Shown: positions 49,383-59,618, numbered from the stretch's first letter. The stretch is 64,000 bases of DNA from Phreatobacter stygius (GCF_005144885.1 NZ_CP039690.1:7180873-7244872); one strand, 5' to 3'. A program made the numbers and translations. Notes: generated by a model not told the origin, from the sequence alone.

Positions 49383-50552
49383 TTGTTCGCCTTGAATCCC
49401 GATGTCGTCGATACCGGCACGCCGCCCATTCCGGCAGCGCGCGCCTGGATGACCCGTTACGACGGCGCGCATGGCGCGCCGATCGACCTGTCGCAGGCAG
49501 CCCCCGGTTCGGCCCCGCCACAGCCGCTGCTCGACCGGCTCGCCGCCGCCGCCGGCCGGCCCGACACTGCCCGCTACGGCCCGATCCTCGGCGACGATGC
49601 GCTGCGGTCGCGTTATGCCGCCGAGGTCAGCACGCTCTATGGCGGCCGGATCGCGGCTGACGACATCGCCATCACCGCCGGCTGCAACCTCGCCTTTCTC
49701 GCCGCCGTCCTGTCGGTCGCCCGGGCCGGCGATGCCGTGCTGCTGCCCTCCCCCTGGTATTTCAACCACCAGATGACCTTGAACATGCTCGGCATCGAGG
49801 CGCGGCCGCTGGCCTGCGACGCGGCAAGCGGTTTCGTGCCGGATCCGGCCGCAGCCGAAGCGCTGATCGATGCCCGCACCCGCGCCATCGTGCTGGTCAC
49901 GCCCAACAATCCGACCGGCGCGATCTATCCGGAGGGCGTCATTGCCCGTTTCGCCGCGCTGGCGCGGGCGCGCGGCATCGCGCTTGTTATCGACGAGACC
50001 TATCGCGACTTCTTGGGCACCGGCGCCAACCGCGCTCATGGCCTGTTCACCGATCCGGCCTGGCGCGACACGGTGATCCAGCTCTATTCCTTCTCCAAGG
50101 CCTATGCGGTGCCCGGCCACCGGGTCGGCGCCATCACCGCCGGACCCGCAGCACTTGGCCAGATCCTGAAAGTCCTCGACAGTTTCCAGATCTGCCCGGC
50201 CCGGACGGCCCAAGGTGCGCTTGCCTGGGCGATCGAGGGCCTCAGCGACTGGCGCGCCGCGACGCGTGCCACCATCAATGCCCGGATCCAGGCGTTTCAG
50301 GCCGTCCTGCAGGCCTGTCCGGGCTGGACGATCTCATCGATCGGCGCCTATTTCGCCTATGTTCGCCATCCCTTCGGCGACGAGCGCGCCGAACGGGTCG
50401 CCGAGGCGCTGGCCACCGGGCGCGGCGTGCTCGGCCTGCCCGGCAGCTATTTCGGTCCGGCGCAGGAAGGCCACCTGCGCTTCGCCTTCGCCAATGCCGA
50501 CGAGGCCGCCATCGCCACCTTGCCCGCGCGCCTGAAGGAGTTGCGGCTCTAG
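49383..50552 (+). CDS. Class I/II PLP-dependent aminotransferase
   Basis: 389 residues, fold type I. PNNPTG at 174-179, VIDETYRDF at 202-210, PLP Lys239 in YSFSKAYAVPGHRVG, and Arg in EGHLRFAF near 375. Start TTG 49383, 4 nt after the gloA stop; no better in-frame ATG exists nearby. Substrate not determined. The 5' coupling to gloA suggests a shared transcript. Confidence 0.88.
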   Translation: MFALNPDVVDTGTPPIPAARAWMTRYDGAHGAPIDLSQAAPGSAPPQPLLDRLAAAAGRPDTARYGPILGDDALRSRYAAEVSTLYGGRIAADDIAITAGCNLAFLAAVLSVARAGDAVLLPSPWYFNHQMTLNMLGIEARPLACDAASGFVPDPAAAEALIDARTRAIVLVTPNNPTGAIYPEGVIARFAALARARGIALVIDETYRDFLGTGANRAHGLFTDPAWRDTVIQLYSFSKAYAVPGHRVGAITAGPAALGQILKVLDSFQICPARTAQGALAWAIEGLSDWRAATRATINARIQAFQAVLQACPGWTISSIGAYFAYVRHPFGDERAERVAEALATGRGVLGLPGSYFGPAQEGHLRFAFANADEAAIATLPARLKELRL

Positions 50553-50659
50553 GCCGCCCTTCGGCCGACCGGCGGAGACGATCGCATGGCTGGAAAATCG
50601 ACCGCCATTGACCGACAGTGCGACCATCCAGGCTGCGTCTGCGGACGGGAGGCGTTTTG

Positions 50660-51148
50660 ATGCCGGTAGACGTGCGAGCCGCCACGGAGGCTGATCTCGA
50701 CAGGCTCGTCGAGCTCAATCAGGTGGTTCAGGGTCTCCACGCCGCGCTCTATCCAGGCGATTTCAAGCCGACGGCCGATCCGGTCGAGATGCGGACATTC
50801 TTCGCGGCCCGGCTGGATGGACCGCACAGCGCCATCGGCATCGCCGAGACCGACGGCATCCCTGTCGGCTACGTCCTGTTCGACGTGCAGGTGCGCCCGG
50901 AAACGCCACTCACTCCGCCGCGGGCCCGCCTCTATGTGCAGCACATCGCGGTCGCAGCGGCGGCGCGTCGTCGTGGCGTTGCCGCGGCCCTGATGCGCTA
51001 TGTCGAAGGCCGCGCGCTTTTTGAAGGCATCGACGAGATTGCGCTCGATATCTGGTCCGCCAATCTCGATGCGCAGCACTTCTTTGCCGCCCAGGGTTTC
51101 GCCGCCTTCAACGTGACGCTGCGCAAGACGCTCGCCGAACCGCGCTGA
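50660..51148 (+). CDS. GNAT-family N-acetyltransferase
   Basis: 162 residues. GNAT fold: VRAATEADLDRLVELNQVVQGLHA, then VGYVLFDVQV, and the acetyl-CoA motif A VQHIAVAAAARRRGVAAALMRYVEG (Q/RxxGxG/A). ATG 50660 with GGGAGGCG upstream. Substrate unknown. Confidence 0.9.
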   Translation: MPVDVRAATEADLDRLVELNQVVQGLHAALYPGDFKPTADPVEMRTFFAARLDGPHSAIGIAETDGIPVGYVLFDVQVRPETPLTPPRARLYVQHIAVAAAARRRGVAAALMRYVEGRALFEGIDEIALDIWSANLDAQHFFAAQGFAAFNVTLRKTLAEPR

Positions 51149-51156
51149 GGCCGCCG

Positions 51157-51564
51157 CTAGGCTGGCCCGCCCCAGGTGATCGTCACGGCATCGGCCGAAC
51201 GGTCGGCCGGACCGTGATAGACCGCCTCGATATTGTTGCCGTCGGGATCAAGGAGGAAGGCGGCATAATAGCCGGGATGGTAGGTCCGTTCGCCCGGGCC
51301 ACCATTGTCGGTGCCGCCCGCCGCCAGGCCGGCCTGGTACCACCGATCGACGGTGGCGCGATCAGCCGCCTGAAACGCCAGGTGAATGCGGCTAGATTGT
51401 TCGCCGACATCGACCCAGAGCTCGTCGGCATGGAAATGCTGGCCGCCGTCGGTGACCTGAATGCCCAGAACATCAAGCACGGCGGTGTAGAAGCGCTTGC
51501 TGGCCGCCAGATCGCGCGTTCGCAAATGCACGTGGTCGATCAGTCGTCCGCGTTTCAGCTCCAT
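51157..51564 (-). CDS. VOC-family (glyoxalase-like) protein
   Basis: 135 residues. LIDHVHLRTRDLAASKRFYTAVLDVLG, then IHLAFQAADRATVDRWYQAGLAAGG and YHPGYYAAFLLDPDGNNIEAVYHGP keep the four metal positions (His, His, His, Glu pattern H11, H61, Y/H96, E114). Probably a dioxygenase- or isomerase-like enzyme of unknown substrate. It lies 18 nt after dnaE on the same strand. Confidence 0.88.
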   Translation of the reverse strand: MELKRGRLIDHVHLRTRDLAASKRFYTAVLDVLGIQVTDGGQHFHADELWVDVGEQSSRIHLAFQAADRATVDRWYQAGLAAGGTDNGGPGERTYHPGYYAAFLLDPDGNNIEAVYHGPADRSADAVTITWGGPA

Positions 51565-51582
51565 GGCCTTTGCCTCCTCGCC

Positions 51583-54500
51583 TCACATCTCCATCACCGC
51601 CTGGACGCCAGCCACCGCCTTGATGGCACCGGCGATCTGCGGCGAGACCGCGAAACGGCCGGGCAGCTTCACCTCGACCTCGCTTGCGGCATCGGGCAGG
51701 CGCAGCACCAGGCTGACCTCGCCGTCGCCCTTGGCGACCAGGCGCTTGGCGATGCTCTCGATCGCGCCCGGCTCCTCGACGAAAACCCGAAAACCCTTCT
51801 GGACCTTGATGGCCGCGGCATCCAGCGGTTCGACGGTGAGGAGCCGGACGCGCACGTCTTCGCCCTGCAGCTCGGCGCCGACCGACAGCAGCACCGCCTG
51901 CCCCGGCTCCAGGAGATCGCGATAGAGCGCCAGTCCTTCGGAGAACAGCACCGCCTCGTAATGGCCCGACGCATCCGACAAGGTGACGATGCCCATCTTG
52001 TTGCCGGTCTTGGTGCGCCGCTCCTGGCGCGCCGTCACCACCCCGGCGAGCCGGCCGGCGCTGGCGCCGCCGCGCACGCTGCGCGCGAAATCGACGAAGG
52101 GTTCGATCCGCAGGCGTTTCAGCGCCGCCTGATAGTCGTCGAGCGGATGGCCCGACAGGAAGAAGCCGATCGCCCTGTATTCCTCGTCGAGCCGGCGCGC
52201 CGGCAGCCAGGGTTCGACGTCGGGCACCCGGATCGCCGAAGCCCCGCCCGCGCCGAACAATTCGTCCTGGCCGATCAGCCGGCCCTCGGAACTGCGCTGC
52301 GCCTCGGCCAGCACCTGCTCGACCGCTGCCACCGCGCGCGCCCGGTTCGGCTCGAGCGCGTCGAAGGCACCGGCCGATGCGAGGTTTTCCAAAGTCTTGC
52401 GGTTCAGCGTCTTCGGGTTGATGCGCTGGGCGAAATCGGCAAGGTCGCGGAACGGCTCGTCGCCGCGCGCCTGGACGATGGCCTCGACGGCCTGCGTGCC
52501 AACCCCCTTCACCGCGGCCAGCGCATAGAGCACCCGCCCCTCGGCGACGTCGAAATGCACGCCGGAGCGGTTGACGCAGGGCGGCTCGAGCGTGATGCCG
52601 AGCCGGAGCGTCTCGCGCCGGAATTCCGACAGCTTGTCGGTGTTCGACAATTCCAGCGTCATGGAAGCGGCCATGAACTCGACCGGATAGTTCGCCTTCA
52701 ACCAGGCCGTGTGATAGGATACCAGCGCATAGGCGGCCGCGTGGCTCTTGTTGAAGCCATAATCGGCGAATTTCGCCAGAAGGTCGAAAATCTCGTCGGC
52801 CTTGGCCTTGGCCATGCCGCGTTCGGTGCAGCCGGAGACGAAGCGCTCGCGCTGCTTGTCCATCTCGGCCTTGATCTTCTTGCCCATGGCGCGCCTGAGC
52901 AGATCCGCCTCGCCGAGCGAATAGCCCGACAGGATCTGGGCGGCCTGCATCACCTGTTCCTGGTAGACGATGATGCCGTGGGTTTCGGCCAGCACCTGCT
53001 CGAGCAGCGGGTCGGGATACTCGGCCTTTTCCTGGCCGAGCTTGCGCGCGCAATAGACCGGGATATTGGCCATCGGGCCCGGCCGGTAGAGCGCCACCAG
53101 GGCAATGATGTCCTCGAAGCGGCTGGCCTTCATCTCGACCAGCGCCTTGCGCATGCCCTGGCTTTCCACCTGGAACACGCCGACCGTCTCGCCCCGCGCC
53201 ATCATTTCATAGCTCTTGGCGTCGTCGAGCGGGATGGTGGCGAGATCGACCGCGATGCCGCGCAGCTTGATCAGGTCGATCGCCTTCTGCAGCACGGTCA
53301 GCGTCTTCAGGCCGAGGAAGTCGAACTTCACCAGGCCGGCCTGCTCGACCCATTTCATGTTGAACTGGGTGACCGGCATGTCGGTCTTGGGGTCTCGGTA
53401 GAGCGGCACCAGTTCGACCAGCGGCCGGTCGCCGATGACCAGGCCCGCGGCATGGGTCGAGGCGTGGCGGTTCAGGCCTTCGAGCTTGACCGCGATATCG
53501 AACAGGCGCTTGACCACCGGCTCTTCGTCGCGCGCGGCCTGCAGTTTCGGTTCGCCCTCGATCGCCTTGTCGAGCGTGATCGGCGCCGTCGGGTTCTGCG
53601 GCACCAGCTTGCACAGCTTGTCGACCTGGCCATAGGGCATTTCCAGCACCCGGCCGACGTCGCGCAGCACGCCGCGCGCCTGCAAGGTGCCGAAGGTGAT
53701 GATCTGGGCGACCTGGCTGCGGCCGTAACGCTCCTGGACGTAGCGGATCACCTCGTCGCGCCGGTCCTGGCAGAAGTCGATGTCGAAGTCCGGCATCGAC
53801 ACGCGTTCCGGGTTGAGGAAGCGTTCGAACAGCAGGTTGAAGCGCAACGGATCGAGATCGGTAATGGTCAGCGCATAGGCGACCAGCGAGCCGGCGCCCG
53901 AACCACGGCCCGGCCCGACCGGAATGTCGCGCTGCTTGGCCCATTTGATGAAGTCGGACACGATCAGGAAGTAGCCCGGGAACTGCATCTTCTCGATGAT
54001 CGAGAGCTCGAAATCGAGGCGGTCCTCGTAGGTCTTGACGGTCAGGCCCTCGGCCGGCCCATGGGCGGCGAGCCGGCGCGCCAGGCCTTCCCGCGACTGC
54101 CGGTTGAGCTCGGCCACTTCATCGACCGGCTCGCCACCCGGCTCGAGCGAAAAGCGCGGCAGGATCGGCTTGCGCGTGCGCGCCCGATAGTGACAGCGCC
54201 GGGCGATCTCGATCGTGCTGTCGATCGCCTCCGGCAGATCGGCGAACAGCGCGACCATCTCGGCCTGCGTCTTGAAACGGTGGTCCGGGGTGAGGTGTTT
54301 GCGTTCGGGATCGGCCAGCACCCGGCCGCCGGCGATGCAGCCGAGCGCGTCATGGCTCTCGTAATCGGCGGCGCTGCCGAAATAACATTGATTGGTGGCG
54401 ACCAGCGGCAGGCCGCGGCCATAGGCCTCGGTGATCAGCGTCGGTTCGACCGCCCGCTCCTCGTCGAGCCCGTGGCGCTGCAGCTCGACATAAAGCCCAT

Positions 54501-55017
54501 CGCCATAGATGGCGGTCAGCCGGTCGAGCCGGGCGCGCGCGAGATCGCTCTGATTGTCGCGCAAGGCCATGTCGATCGGCCCGCGCGGACCGCCGGTCAG
54601 GGCGATCAGGCCGCCGGCATGGCGCTGCAAGGCCGCCAGGCCGACGCTCGGGTCGCCGACATCGGTGCTCTCCATGAAGGCCATGGAGGTCAGTGCCATC
54701 AGGTTGCGATACCCTTCTTCGCTCATCGCGAGCAGCGCGATCCTCGGCTTGATGCCGCCGAGATTGGGCCGGCGCGGATCGACCTCGCGGTCGGCGAAAT
54801 CGACGCCCAGCGTCAGTCCGGCGATCGCCTGGATACCGGCGCCGGCCAGCTTGTCGGACAGTTCGAGTGCCGCGAACAGATTGTTGGTGTCGGTCACCGC
54901 CAGCGCCGGCATGCGGTCGGCTGCGGCGAGCTTGGCGAGCTTGGCGATGCCGAGCGCGCCTTCGAGCAGCGAGAAGGACGAGTGGACGCGCAGATGTACG
55001 AAACGTGGTGGAGCCAC
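51583..55017 (-). CDS. dnaE: DNA polymerase III alpha subunit
   Basis: 1144 residues, the usual DnaE1 length. N-terminal PHP domain (FVHLRVHSSFSLLEGAL), GPGRGSGAGSLVAYAL, catalytic Asp in PDFDIDFCQDRRDEVI around residue 410, helix-hairpin-helix tail with KGVGTQAVEAIV, OB fold AGVVTARQERRTKTGNKMG and C-terminal tau-binding region. It is the replicative polymerase. Start GTG 55017 has an excellent AAGGGGAGGG 6 nt upstream; reading further upstream is not supported. In vivo essential. The small SOS gene lies 149 nt before it in the same orientation. Confidence 0.97.
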   Translation of the reverse strand: MAPPRFVHLRVHSSFSLLEGALGIAKLAKLAAADRMPALAVTDTNNLFAALELSDKLAGAGIQAIAGLTLGVDFADREVDPRRPNLGGIKPRIALLAMSEEGYRNLMALTSMAFMESTDVGDPSVGLAALQRHAGGLIALTGGPRGPIDMALRDNQSDLARARLDRLTAIYGDGLYVELQRHGLDEERAVEPTLITEAYGRGLPLVATNQCYFGSAADYESHDALGCIAGGRVLADPERKHLTPDHRFKTQAEMVALFADLPEAIDSTIEIARRCHYRARTRKPILPRFSLEPGGEPVDEVAELNRQSREGLARRLAAHGPAEGLTVKTYEDRLDFELSIIEKMQFPGYFLIVSDFIKWAKQRDIPVGPGRGSGAGSLVAYALTITDLDPLRFNLLFERFLNPERVSMPDFDIDFCQDRRDEVIRYVQERYGRSQVAQIITFGTLQARGVLRDVGRVLEMPYGQVDKLCKLVPQNPTAPITLDKAIEGEPKLQAARDEEPVVKRLFDIAVKLEGLNRHASTHAAGLVIGDRPLVELVPLYRDPKTDMPVTQFNMKWVEQAGLVKFDFLGLKTLTVLQKAIDLIKLRGIAVDLATIPLDDAKSYEMMARGETVGVFQVESQGMRKALVEMKASRFEDIIALVALYRPGPMANIPVYCARKLGQEKAEYPDPLLEQVLAETHGIIVYQEQVMQAAQILSGYSLGEADLLRRAMGKKIKAEMDKQRERFVSGCTERGMAKAKADEIFDLLAKFADYGFNKSHAAAYALVSYHTAWLKANYPVEFMAASMTLELSNTDKLSEFRRETLRLGITLEPPCVNRSGVHFDVAEGRVLYALAAVKGVGTQAVEAIVQARGDEPFRDLADFAQRINPKTLNRKTLENLASAGAFDALEPNRARAVAAVEQVLAEAQRSSEGRLIGQDELFGAGGASAIRVPDVEPWLPARRLDEEYRAIGFFLSGHPLDDYQAALKRLRIEPFVDFARSVRGGASAGRLAGVVTARQERRTKTGNKMGIVTLSDASGHYEAVLFSEGLALYRDLLEPGQAVLLSVGAELQGEDVRVRLLTVEPLDAAAIKVQKGFRVFVEEPGAIESIAKRLVAKGDGEVSLVLRLPDAASEVEVKLPGRFAVSPQIAGAIKAVAGVQAVMEM

Positions 55018-55165
55018 GGTCGTCCCTCCCCTTGGCAGTGAGTCTTGGTCACCACCAGCTTTGCCCCGCGCCGCGGCGGCGATCAATCGCCACTGACGCG
55101 AAGCTCCCCGCACTTCACAAGCCGCTTGCATCGCGGCCGTCGATAGCGGGCGAATGGCAAGCCGA

Positions 55166-55264
55166 TCAGAGGCCCTGGATTGCCTGTGCCCAGACCGCGA
55201 CCATGCCGGTGAACAGTCCGAGCGCGGCGAGCGCCGCCATGTCTTCGATGAATGTCCGCACCAT
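55166..55264 (-). CDS. 32-residue single-span membrane peptide, SOS-controlled candidate
   Basis: ATG 55264 to TGA 55166-55168 encodes MVRTFIEDMAALAALG then LFTGMVAVWAQAIQGL: a short charged N-terminus and one hydrophobic span of about 22 residues. AAGGAGG lies 5 nt before the ATG, as strong as any in the window. A LexA box (55302-55316) overlaps the promoter. Caulobacter SidA, an SOS-induced inhibitor of division, is a peptide of similar size and membrane plan. I claim no sequence homology. It was too short for the usual gene-length limit. Confidence 0.75.
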   Translation of the reverse strand: MVRTFIEDMAALAALGLFTGMVAVWAQAIQGL

Positions 55265-55301
55265 CAGTGCCTCCTTCGTCATCCGTTGACCCAGCGATCA
55301 T

Positions 55302-55339
55302 GTTCGCAATTTGTTCTCACGACAAGTCATGAGAACAAA
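55302..55339. promoter_or_regulatory. LexA (SOS) box and overlapping palindrome
   Basis: GTTC-GCAATTT-GTTC (55302-55316), an exact match to the alphaproteobacterial LexA consensus GTTC-N7-GTTC. It lies between a minus-strand -35 TTGTCG and -10 CATGAT (17-nt spacer), so LexA would block the promoter of the 32-residue gene. A 30-bp palindrome with 13 of 14 arm positions pairing (55310-55323 with 55326-55339) adds a second GAAC half-site. Confidence 0.8.
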
Positions 55340-55522
55340 CAAGCAACCCATGTGGTGAACAAAAACTTCCGCCGGTGCGGCAAGAGGATGTCGGCGCGCT
55401 GATGAGACCGGAGCCCGGCGCGTTGGCTGCTGCCTGCGCCTCGACCCTTCCGGATCGACCAGTATGAAAAGCACACGCCACGACAAGGTGTTGGACCATC
55501 GTGCGGAATCGCATTGACAGGT

Positions 55523-56107
55523 TCAGCGCCGGCTGTAGGTGCCGCTCATCTGGTTCTCCGGATCGACCAGCCGCAGCGCCTGTTGGCCGGGCGCGCCGGG
55601 GTCGGCGACCAGTTGCCAGGTCAGCGCGCGCGGCGCGAGGTCGCGGGCCTCCAGGTTCCAGGTGCCGGTCAGATCCGGCCGGCAACCGTTCGACGACGTG
55701 TAGGTGCCCGACCGCGTCAGGAAGACCAGCGTCGGGCCATTGACCTTGATCGTGCCGCGCTTGCGCGTCAGCGTCCGGATCTGGCCGCAGCCCTCGACGC
55801 GCGACGTCTCGACCAGCGCATGTTCGGCCTGCCCGTCGGCTCTGATGGTGAAGGACATGCTGCCGCCGCTATCAGGAGAACAATGGCCGAGCGGGTTGCA
55901 ATAGTTCCCGATCGCCACGCTGAAGGCCCAGGCGCCGACGAGATCGGCCGGAACGGCCCGATCCGGCACCCCCGTGGCGCGCGCGGCCTGGATCGCGCCG
56001 GCCCGGTCCGGCGGCCCGCCGACCCCGAGGAGCCCGATCAGCAACGCCTTGGCGAGTGCCGCCGGCGGTCGGCGCCCGGATGCCCCGGTCCCTCGTCTCC
56101 CTGTCAC
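55523..56107 (-). CDS. Exported protein of unknown function
   Basis: 194 residues from GTG 56107 (GGAAGCGAGG upstream). Signal-type N-terminus (basic, then LAKALLIGLLGVGGPPDRAGA). The mature part has two matched segments with Cys: AIGNYCNPLGHCS and VEGCGQIRTL, and NGCRPDLTGTWNLEARDL. The repeated LTGTW/LVGAW starts suggest a lipocalin-like or DUF-type beta barrel. Function unknown. Confidence 0.65.
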   Translation of the reverse strand: MTGRRGTGASGRRPPAALAKALLIGLLGVGGPPDRAGAIQAARATGVPDRAVPADLVGAWAFSVAIGNYCNPLGHCSPDSGGSMSFTIRADGQAEHALVETSRVEGCGQIRTLTRKRGTIKVNGPTLVFLTRSGTYTSSNGCRPDLTGTWNLEARDLAPRALTWQLVADPGAPGQQALRLVDPENQMSGTYSRR

Positions 56108-56350
56108 CACGGCCTCGCTTCCCTGGAGGCGTCGCCGGCCTCCTCCCTGGCGCCTGGCGGCAGCCCATCGCGGAGATCGGGGCGCCATTGTTGCAATGAC
56201 GACACGGCCCGCGTGCCGAAGGCTCGTCGGGCTGAAATGCGCCTTGGCTTCGATACCGCCGGCTTGGCGCTGATCCGCGAGCACCCTAAATAGGACCGGT
56301 CGGCCGGACTTGGGCGCAGCGGAACATCGATACGGACAGGACGGCCCTGA

Positions 56351-57316
56351 ATGGACGAATGTGCATCCTTCGGATTCTCGACCCGCAATATCCCGCCGGC
56401 CGAGCGCATCGACGTGCTGCGCGAGGTCTATGGCCGGGCCATCCTGCGGGTTGACATCGAGTCGCTGGATGACGATCCGTGCGACATCGAGGTGCAGCTC
56501 CGCTCCATGCCGGAGCTGAGCTTTGCGACCGGCACCGCCGCGCGGCAGCGCTGCGCTCATCCGACGGGACTGGCCGACAGCGACGACCTGATCTGGCTCG
56601 CCGCCCTGTCCGGCGGCGGGGTCATGCGCCACCGCGGACGGGAGGCCGAGATCAGCGGCGGCGACGCGATCATGACGACGAGCGCGGAAGCCGGCAGCTT
56701 CACCTACCGTTCCGACCTGCGCTTCCTGAGCCTGCGCGTGCCGTCGCGCGTGCTGGTGCCGATGGTCGGCGACCTCTCGGGCGTGCTGATGCGCACTTTG
56801 CCACGTGACCTCGAGGCACAGCGCCTGCTCATCGGCTATCTCGGGATGCTCCAGGCCATGGACATGCCGTCGGGCCCTGCCCTGCGCCAACAGGTGGCGA
56901 CCCATGTCCACGACCTCCTGGCGCTCACGCTCGGCGCCAACAGGGATGCCGCCGAAACCGCCAAGGCGAGAGGCTTGCGGGCCGCCCGGCTCGATGCCGT
57001 CAAAGCCGACGTCACCAGGCGGCTGGGCGACCCCGGCCTGTCGGTCGAGGCCATCGCCGCGCATCACGGCATTTCCGAGCGCTACGTGCGCAAGCTGTTC
57101 GCGGCGGACGGCTCCTCGTTCTCAAACTTCGTCCTGGCCGAACGTCTGGCGCGCGCCCGCCGCATGCTGACCAACCCGCGCCTCGCCGGCCGGTCGATCA
57201 GCACGATCGCCTATGATGTCGGCTTCGGCGACCTGTCCTATTTCAACCGCTGTTTCCGCCGCCGTTTCGGCGGAACGCCGTCGGATATCCGCAAGGCTTC
57301 GAATTCGGGCGATTGA
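56351..57316 (+). CDS. AraC-family transcriptional regulator
   Basis: 321 residues. N-terminal AraC-binding-like domain (about 10-170, GGGVMRHRGREAEISGGDAIMT typical of the cupin-like sensor) and C-terminal double HTH (about 215-315: VEAIAAHHGISERYVRKLF, ISTIAYDVGFGDLSYFNRCFRRRFGGTPSDIR). Targets not evident; it is transcribed away from the exported protein and towards lolD. Confidence 0.92.
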   Translation: MDECASFGFSTRNIPPAERIDVLREVYGRAILRVDIESLDDDPCDIEVQLRSMPELSFATGTAARQRCAHPTGLADSDDLIWLAALSGGGVMRHRGREAEISGGDAIMTTSAEAGSFTYRSDLRFLSLRVPSRVLVPMVGDLSGVLMRTLPRDLEAQRLLIGYLGMLQAMDMPSGPALRQQVATHVHDLLALTLGANRDAAETAKARGLRAARLDAVKADVTRRLGDPGLSVEAIAAHHGISERYVRKLFAADGSSFSNFVLAERLARARRMLTNPRLAGRSISTIAYDVGFGDLSYFNRCFRRRFGGTPSDIRKASNSGD

Positions 57317-57333
57317 GACGGCGCTTTTCGCTT

Positions 57334-57420
57334 CGTCATGGCCGTTGGCTTGTCCCGGCCATCCACGTCTTCCTCGGTCAAGACGATGCGTGGATGGCCG
57401 GCCCAAGGCCAGCCATGACG
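57334..57420. repeat. Palindromic intergenic repeat (REP-like)
   Basis: CGTCATGGCC and GGCCATCCACG on the left, CGTGGATGGCCGG and GGCCAGCCATGACG on the right: an 87-bp imperfect palindrome between convergent genes. Elements of the form GTCATGGCC...CCATCCACG are common in Bradyrhizobium-like genomes. Confidence 0.7.
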
Positions 57421-57437
57421 AGCGGGATGGTGACAGC

Positions 57438-58136
57438 CTAAAGCTCGACCACCAGGCCGTCGCGAATGGTGACGCGCCGGTCCATCCGCGCCGCGAGCTC
57501 CATGTTGTGGGTGGCGACCACGGCCGCCAGGCGCGAGGCGCGCACCAGCTGCGTCAGGGCCGAAAAGACATGGTCGGCGGTTTTCGGGTCGAGATTGCCG
57601 GTCGGCTCGTCGGCCATCAGCAGGCGCGGCGCATTGGCCACCGCCCGGGCGATGGCGACACGCTGCTGCTCGCCGCCCGACAGTTCCGCCGGCCTGTGGT
57701 TCAGGCGCTCGGCAAGACCGAGATAACCGAGCAGTTCGCCGGCCCGGGTCTTGGCTTCCTTCTTGGTCAGCCCGCGGATCATCTGCGGCAGCATGACGTT
57801 CTCGAGCGCGGTGAACTCCGGCAGCAGGTGATGGAACTGGTAGACGAAGCCGATCTCGGTGCGGCGGATGCGGGTGCGATCGCTGTCGGCCATGCCCGAG
57901 GTCGCGACGCCGCTGACATAGACCTCGCCGGCGTCGGGCGCTTCGAGCAGGCCGGCAATGTGCAGCAGCGTCGATTTGCCGGTGCCCGAGGGCGCGATCA
58001 ACGCCACGCTTTCGCCGGGCCAGACCGCGAATTCCGCGCCCTTGAGGATATCGAGCGCGGCTTCGCCCTGCTTGTAGCTGCGCTCGACGGCCTTCAGCCA
58101 GAGCACCGGCGGTTCTTGTTCGGTCGTTTCACTCAT
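57438..58136 (-). CDS. lolD: Lipoprotein-releasing ABC transporter ATP-binding protein
   Basis: 232 residues. Walker [10 protein letters not shown], LolD-type [24 protein letters not shown], Walker [13 protein letters not shown] and VVATHN H-loop. LolD powers extraction of lipoproteins from the inner membrane to LolA. Start overlaps the permease stop by 8 nt. Confidence 0.94.
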   Translation of the reverse strand: MSETTEQEPPVLWLKAVERSYKQGEAALDILKGAEFAVWPGESVALIAPSGTGKSTLLHIAGLLEAPDAGEVYVSGVATSGMADSDRTRIRRTEIGFVYQFHHLLPEFTALENVMLPQMIRGLTKKEAKTRAGELLGYLGLAERLNHRPAELSGGEQQRVAIARAVANAPRLLMADEPTGNLDPKTADHVFSALTQLVRASRLAAVVATHNMELAARMDRRVTIRDGLVVEL

Positions 58137-59397
58137 AACGCAGCGCCTCGACCGGATCGAGCTTGGCGGCCCGCCACGATGGATAGAGCGTGGCCAGGAA
58201 CGACAGGACCAGCGCCATGATCAGCACGGAAAAAGTCTCGCCGGTCGACATGTCGGCCGGAATATTGGTCAGGAAGCGCACGGTCGGGTCCCACAAGGTC
58301 GTGCCGGTGACCCAGGAGACGAATTCCTGGATCCTCTCGATATTCAGGCAGACCAGCACGCCGAGCGCGAAGCCGGCGAGCGTGCCGACCACCCCGATCG
58401 AGGCGCCGGTGATCAGGAACACCCGCATGATCGAACCGCGCGTCGCCCCCATGGTGCGCAGGATGGCGATGTCGCTGCCCTTGTCCTTGACCAGCATGAT
58501 CAGGCCCGAGACGATGTTCAGCGCCGCCACCAGCACGATCAGCGTCAGGATCATGAACATGACGTTGCGCTCCACCTGCAGGGCCGAGAAGAACGTCGCG
58601 TTGCGCTGGCGCCAGTCGACGAAGAAGGTCGGCCGCTCCACCGCCGCCGAGGCCTCCCGCCGGTAGCGGTCGACCTGGTCGGGATTGTCGGTATAGACCT
58701 CGATGCTGGTGGCGTCGCCGTCGCGGTTGAAATAGGCCTGCGCCTCGGCGAAGGGCATGAACACGAAGGCCGAATCATATTCGGTCATGCCGACCTCGAA
58801 GATCGCCACGATCGGATAGGCCTTGATCCTGGGCGTCGTGCCCATTGGCGTCGAGGCGCCCTTGGACGAGACCAGGGTGAGCATGTCACCGAGCCTGAGG
58901 GAGAGCTGGTTGGCCAGCCTCTGGCCGACCATCACGCCCTCGGTCGTATCGAAATCCTCAAGGCCGCCCTGCTTGATGCTGGACGAGATCAGCGGCAGGC
59001 GCCGGAGATCTTGCGCCCGCATGCCGCGCACGATCACGCCGCCGCCGTTGAACGGCGAGGTCGCCAGCGCCTGGCCCTCGACGATCGGCGCCGCCAGCCG
59101 GATGCCGGGCACCCGCATCAGGCGCTCGGCGACCTCGGCATAGTCGGTCAGCGGCTGGTCGATCGGCTGCATCACCATATGGCCCTGGACGCCCAGGATC
59201 TTGCCCAGCAGTTCCTTGCGGAAGCCGTTCATGACCGCCATCACGATGATCAGGGTCGCCACCCCCAGCATGATGCCGATGAACGAAAAGCCGGCGATCA
59301 CCGAAATGAAGCCTTCCTTCCGTCGGGCGCGCAGATAGCGCAGCGACAGCATCCATTCGAAGGGCGAGAAAGGTCTTGTTCCGGTTTGATCTGACAT
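58129..59397 (-). CDS. lolC: Lipoprotein-releasing ABC transporter permease
   Basis: 422 residues. [51 protein letters not shown] at the N-terminus is the signature of LolC/LolE in alphaproteobacteria; one fused permease serves as a homodimer. Four transmembrane spans and a periplasmic domain ([24 protein letters not shown]). Start ATG 59397. Operon with lolD. Confidence 0.94.
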   Translation of the reverse strand: MSDQTGTRPFSPFEWMLSLRYLRARRKEGFISVIAGFSFIGIMLGVATLIIVMAVMNGFRKELLGKILGVQGHMVMQPIDQPLTDYAEVAERLMRVPGIRLAAPIVEGQALATSPFNGGGVIVRGMRAQDLRRLPLISSSIKQGGLEDFDTTEGVMVGQRLANQLSLRLGDMLTLVSSKGASTPMGTTPRIKAYPIVAIFEVGMTEYDSAFVFMPFAEAQAYFNRDGDATSIEVYTDNPDQVDRYRREASAAVERPTFFVDWRQRNATFFSALQVERNVMFMILTLIVLVAALNIVSGLIMLVKDKGSDIAILRTMGATRGSIMRVFLITGASIGVVGTLAGFALGVLVCLNIERIQEFVSWVTGTTLWDPTVRFLTNIPADMSTGETFSVLIMALVLSFLATLYPSWRAAKLDPVEALRYE

Positions 59398-59618
59398 CGT
59401 GCGTTCGGTTTGGGCGAACCGCGGGCGCGGCTGCGTCCTGCACAAACTATCTGATTCAGGCCTTCTCGCGACCGCCTTCAGGCGGTTTTTCCAAAGCCCA
59501 TGAAAGCCGCGGCCGATTTGCCTCCGGTTTCAGTTTGAAATTGACCGCTTCGGGCCGGGATGTAGCATCACCGCGCCATTCCCCTATGCCTCTTGGGACA
59601 TCACGCGAGGGACCGAGC

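Noticed and set aside
51214-55041. Very long plus-strand open frame opposite dnaE
   Set aside because: It is the antisense of an unambiguous DnaE; its composition (His, Gln, Asp, Arg-rich) is typical of a shadow frame in GC-rich DNA.
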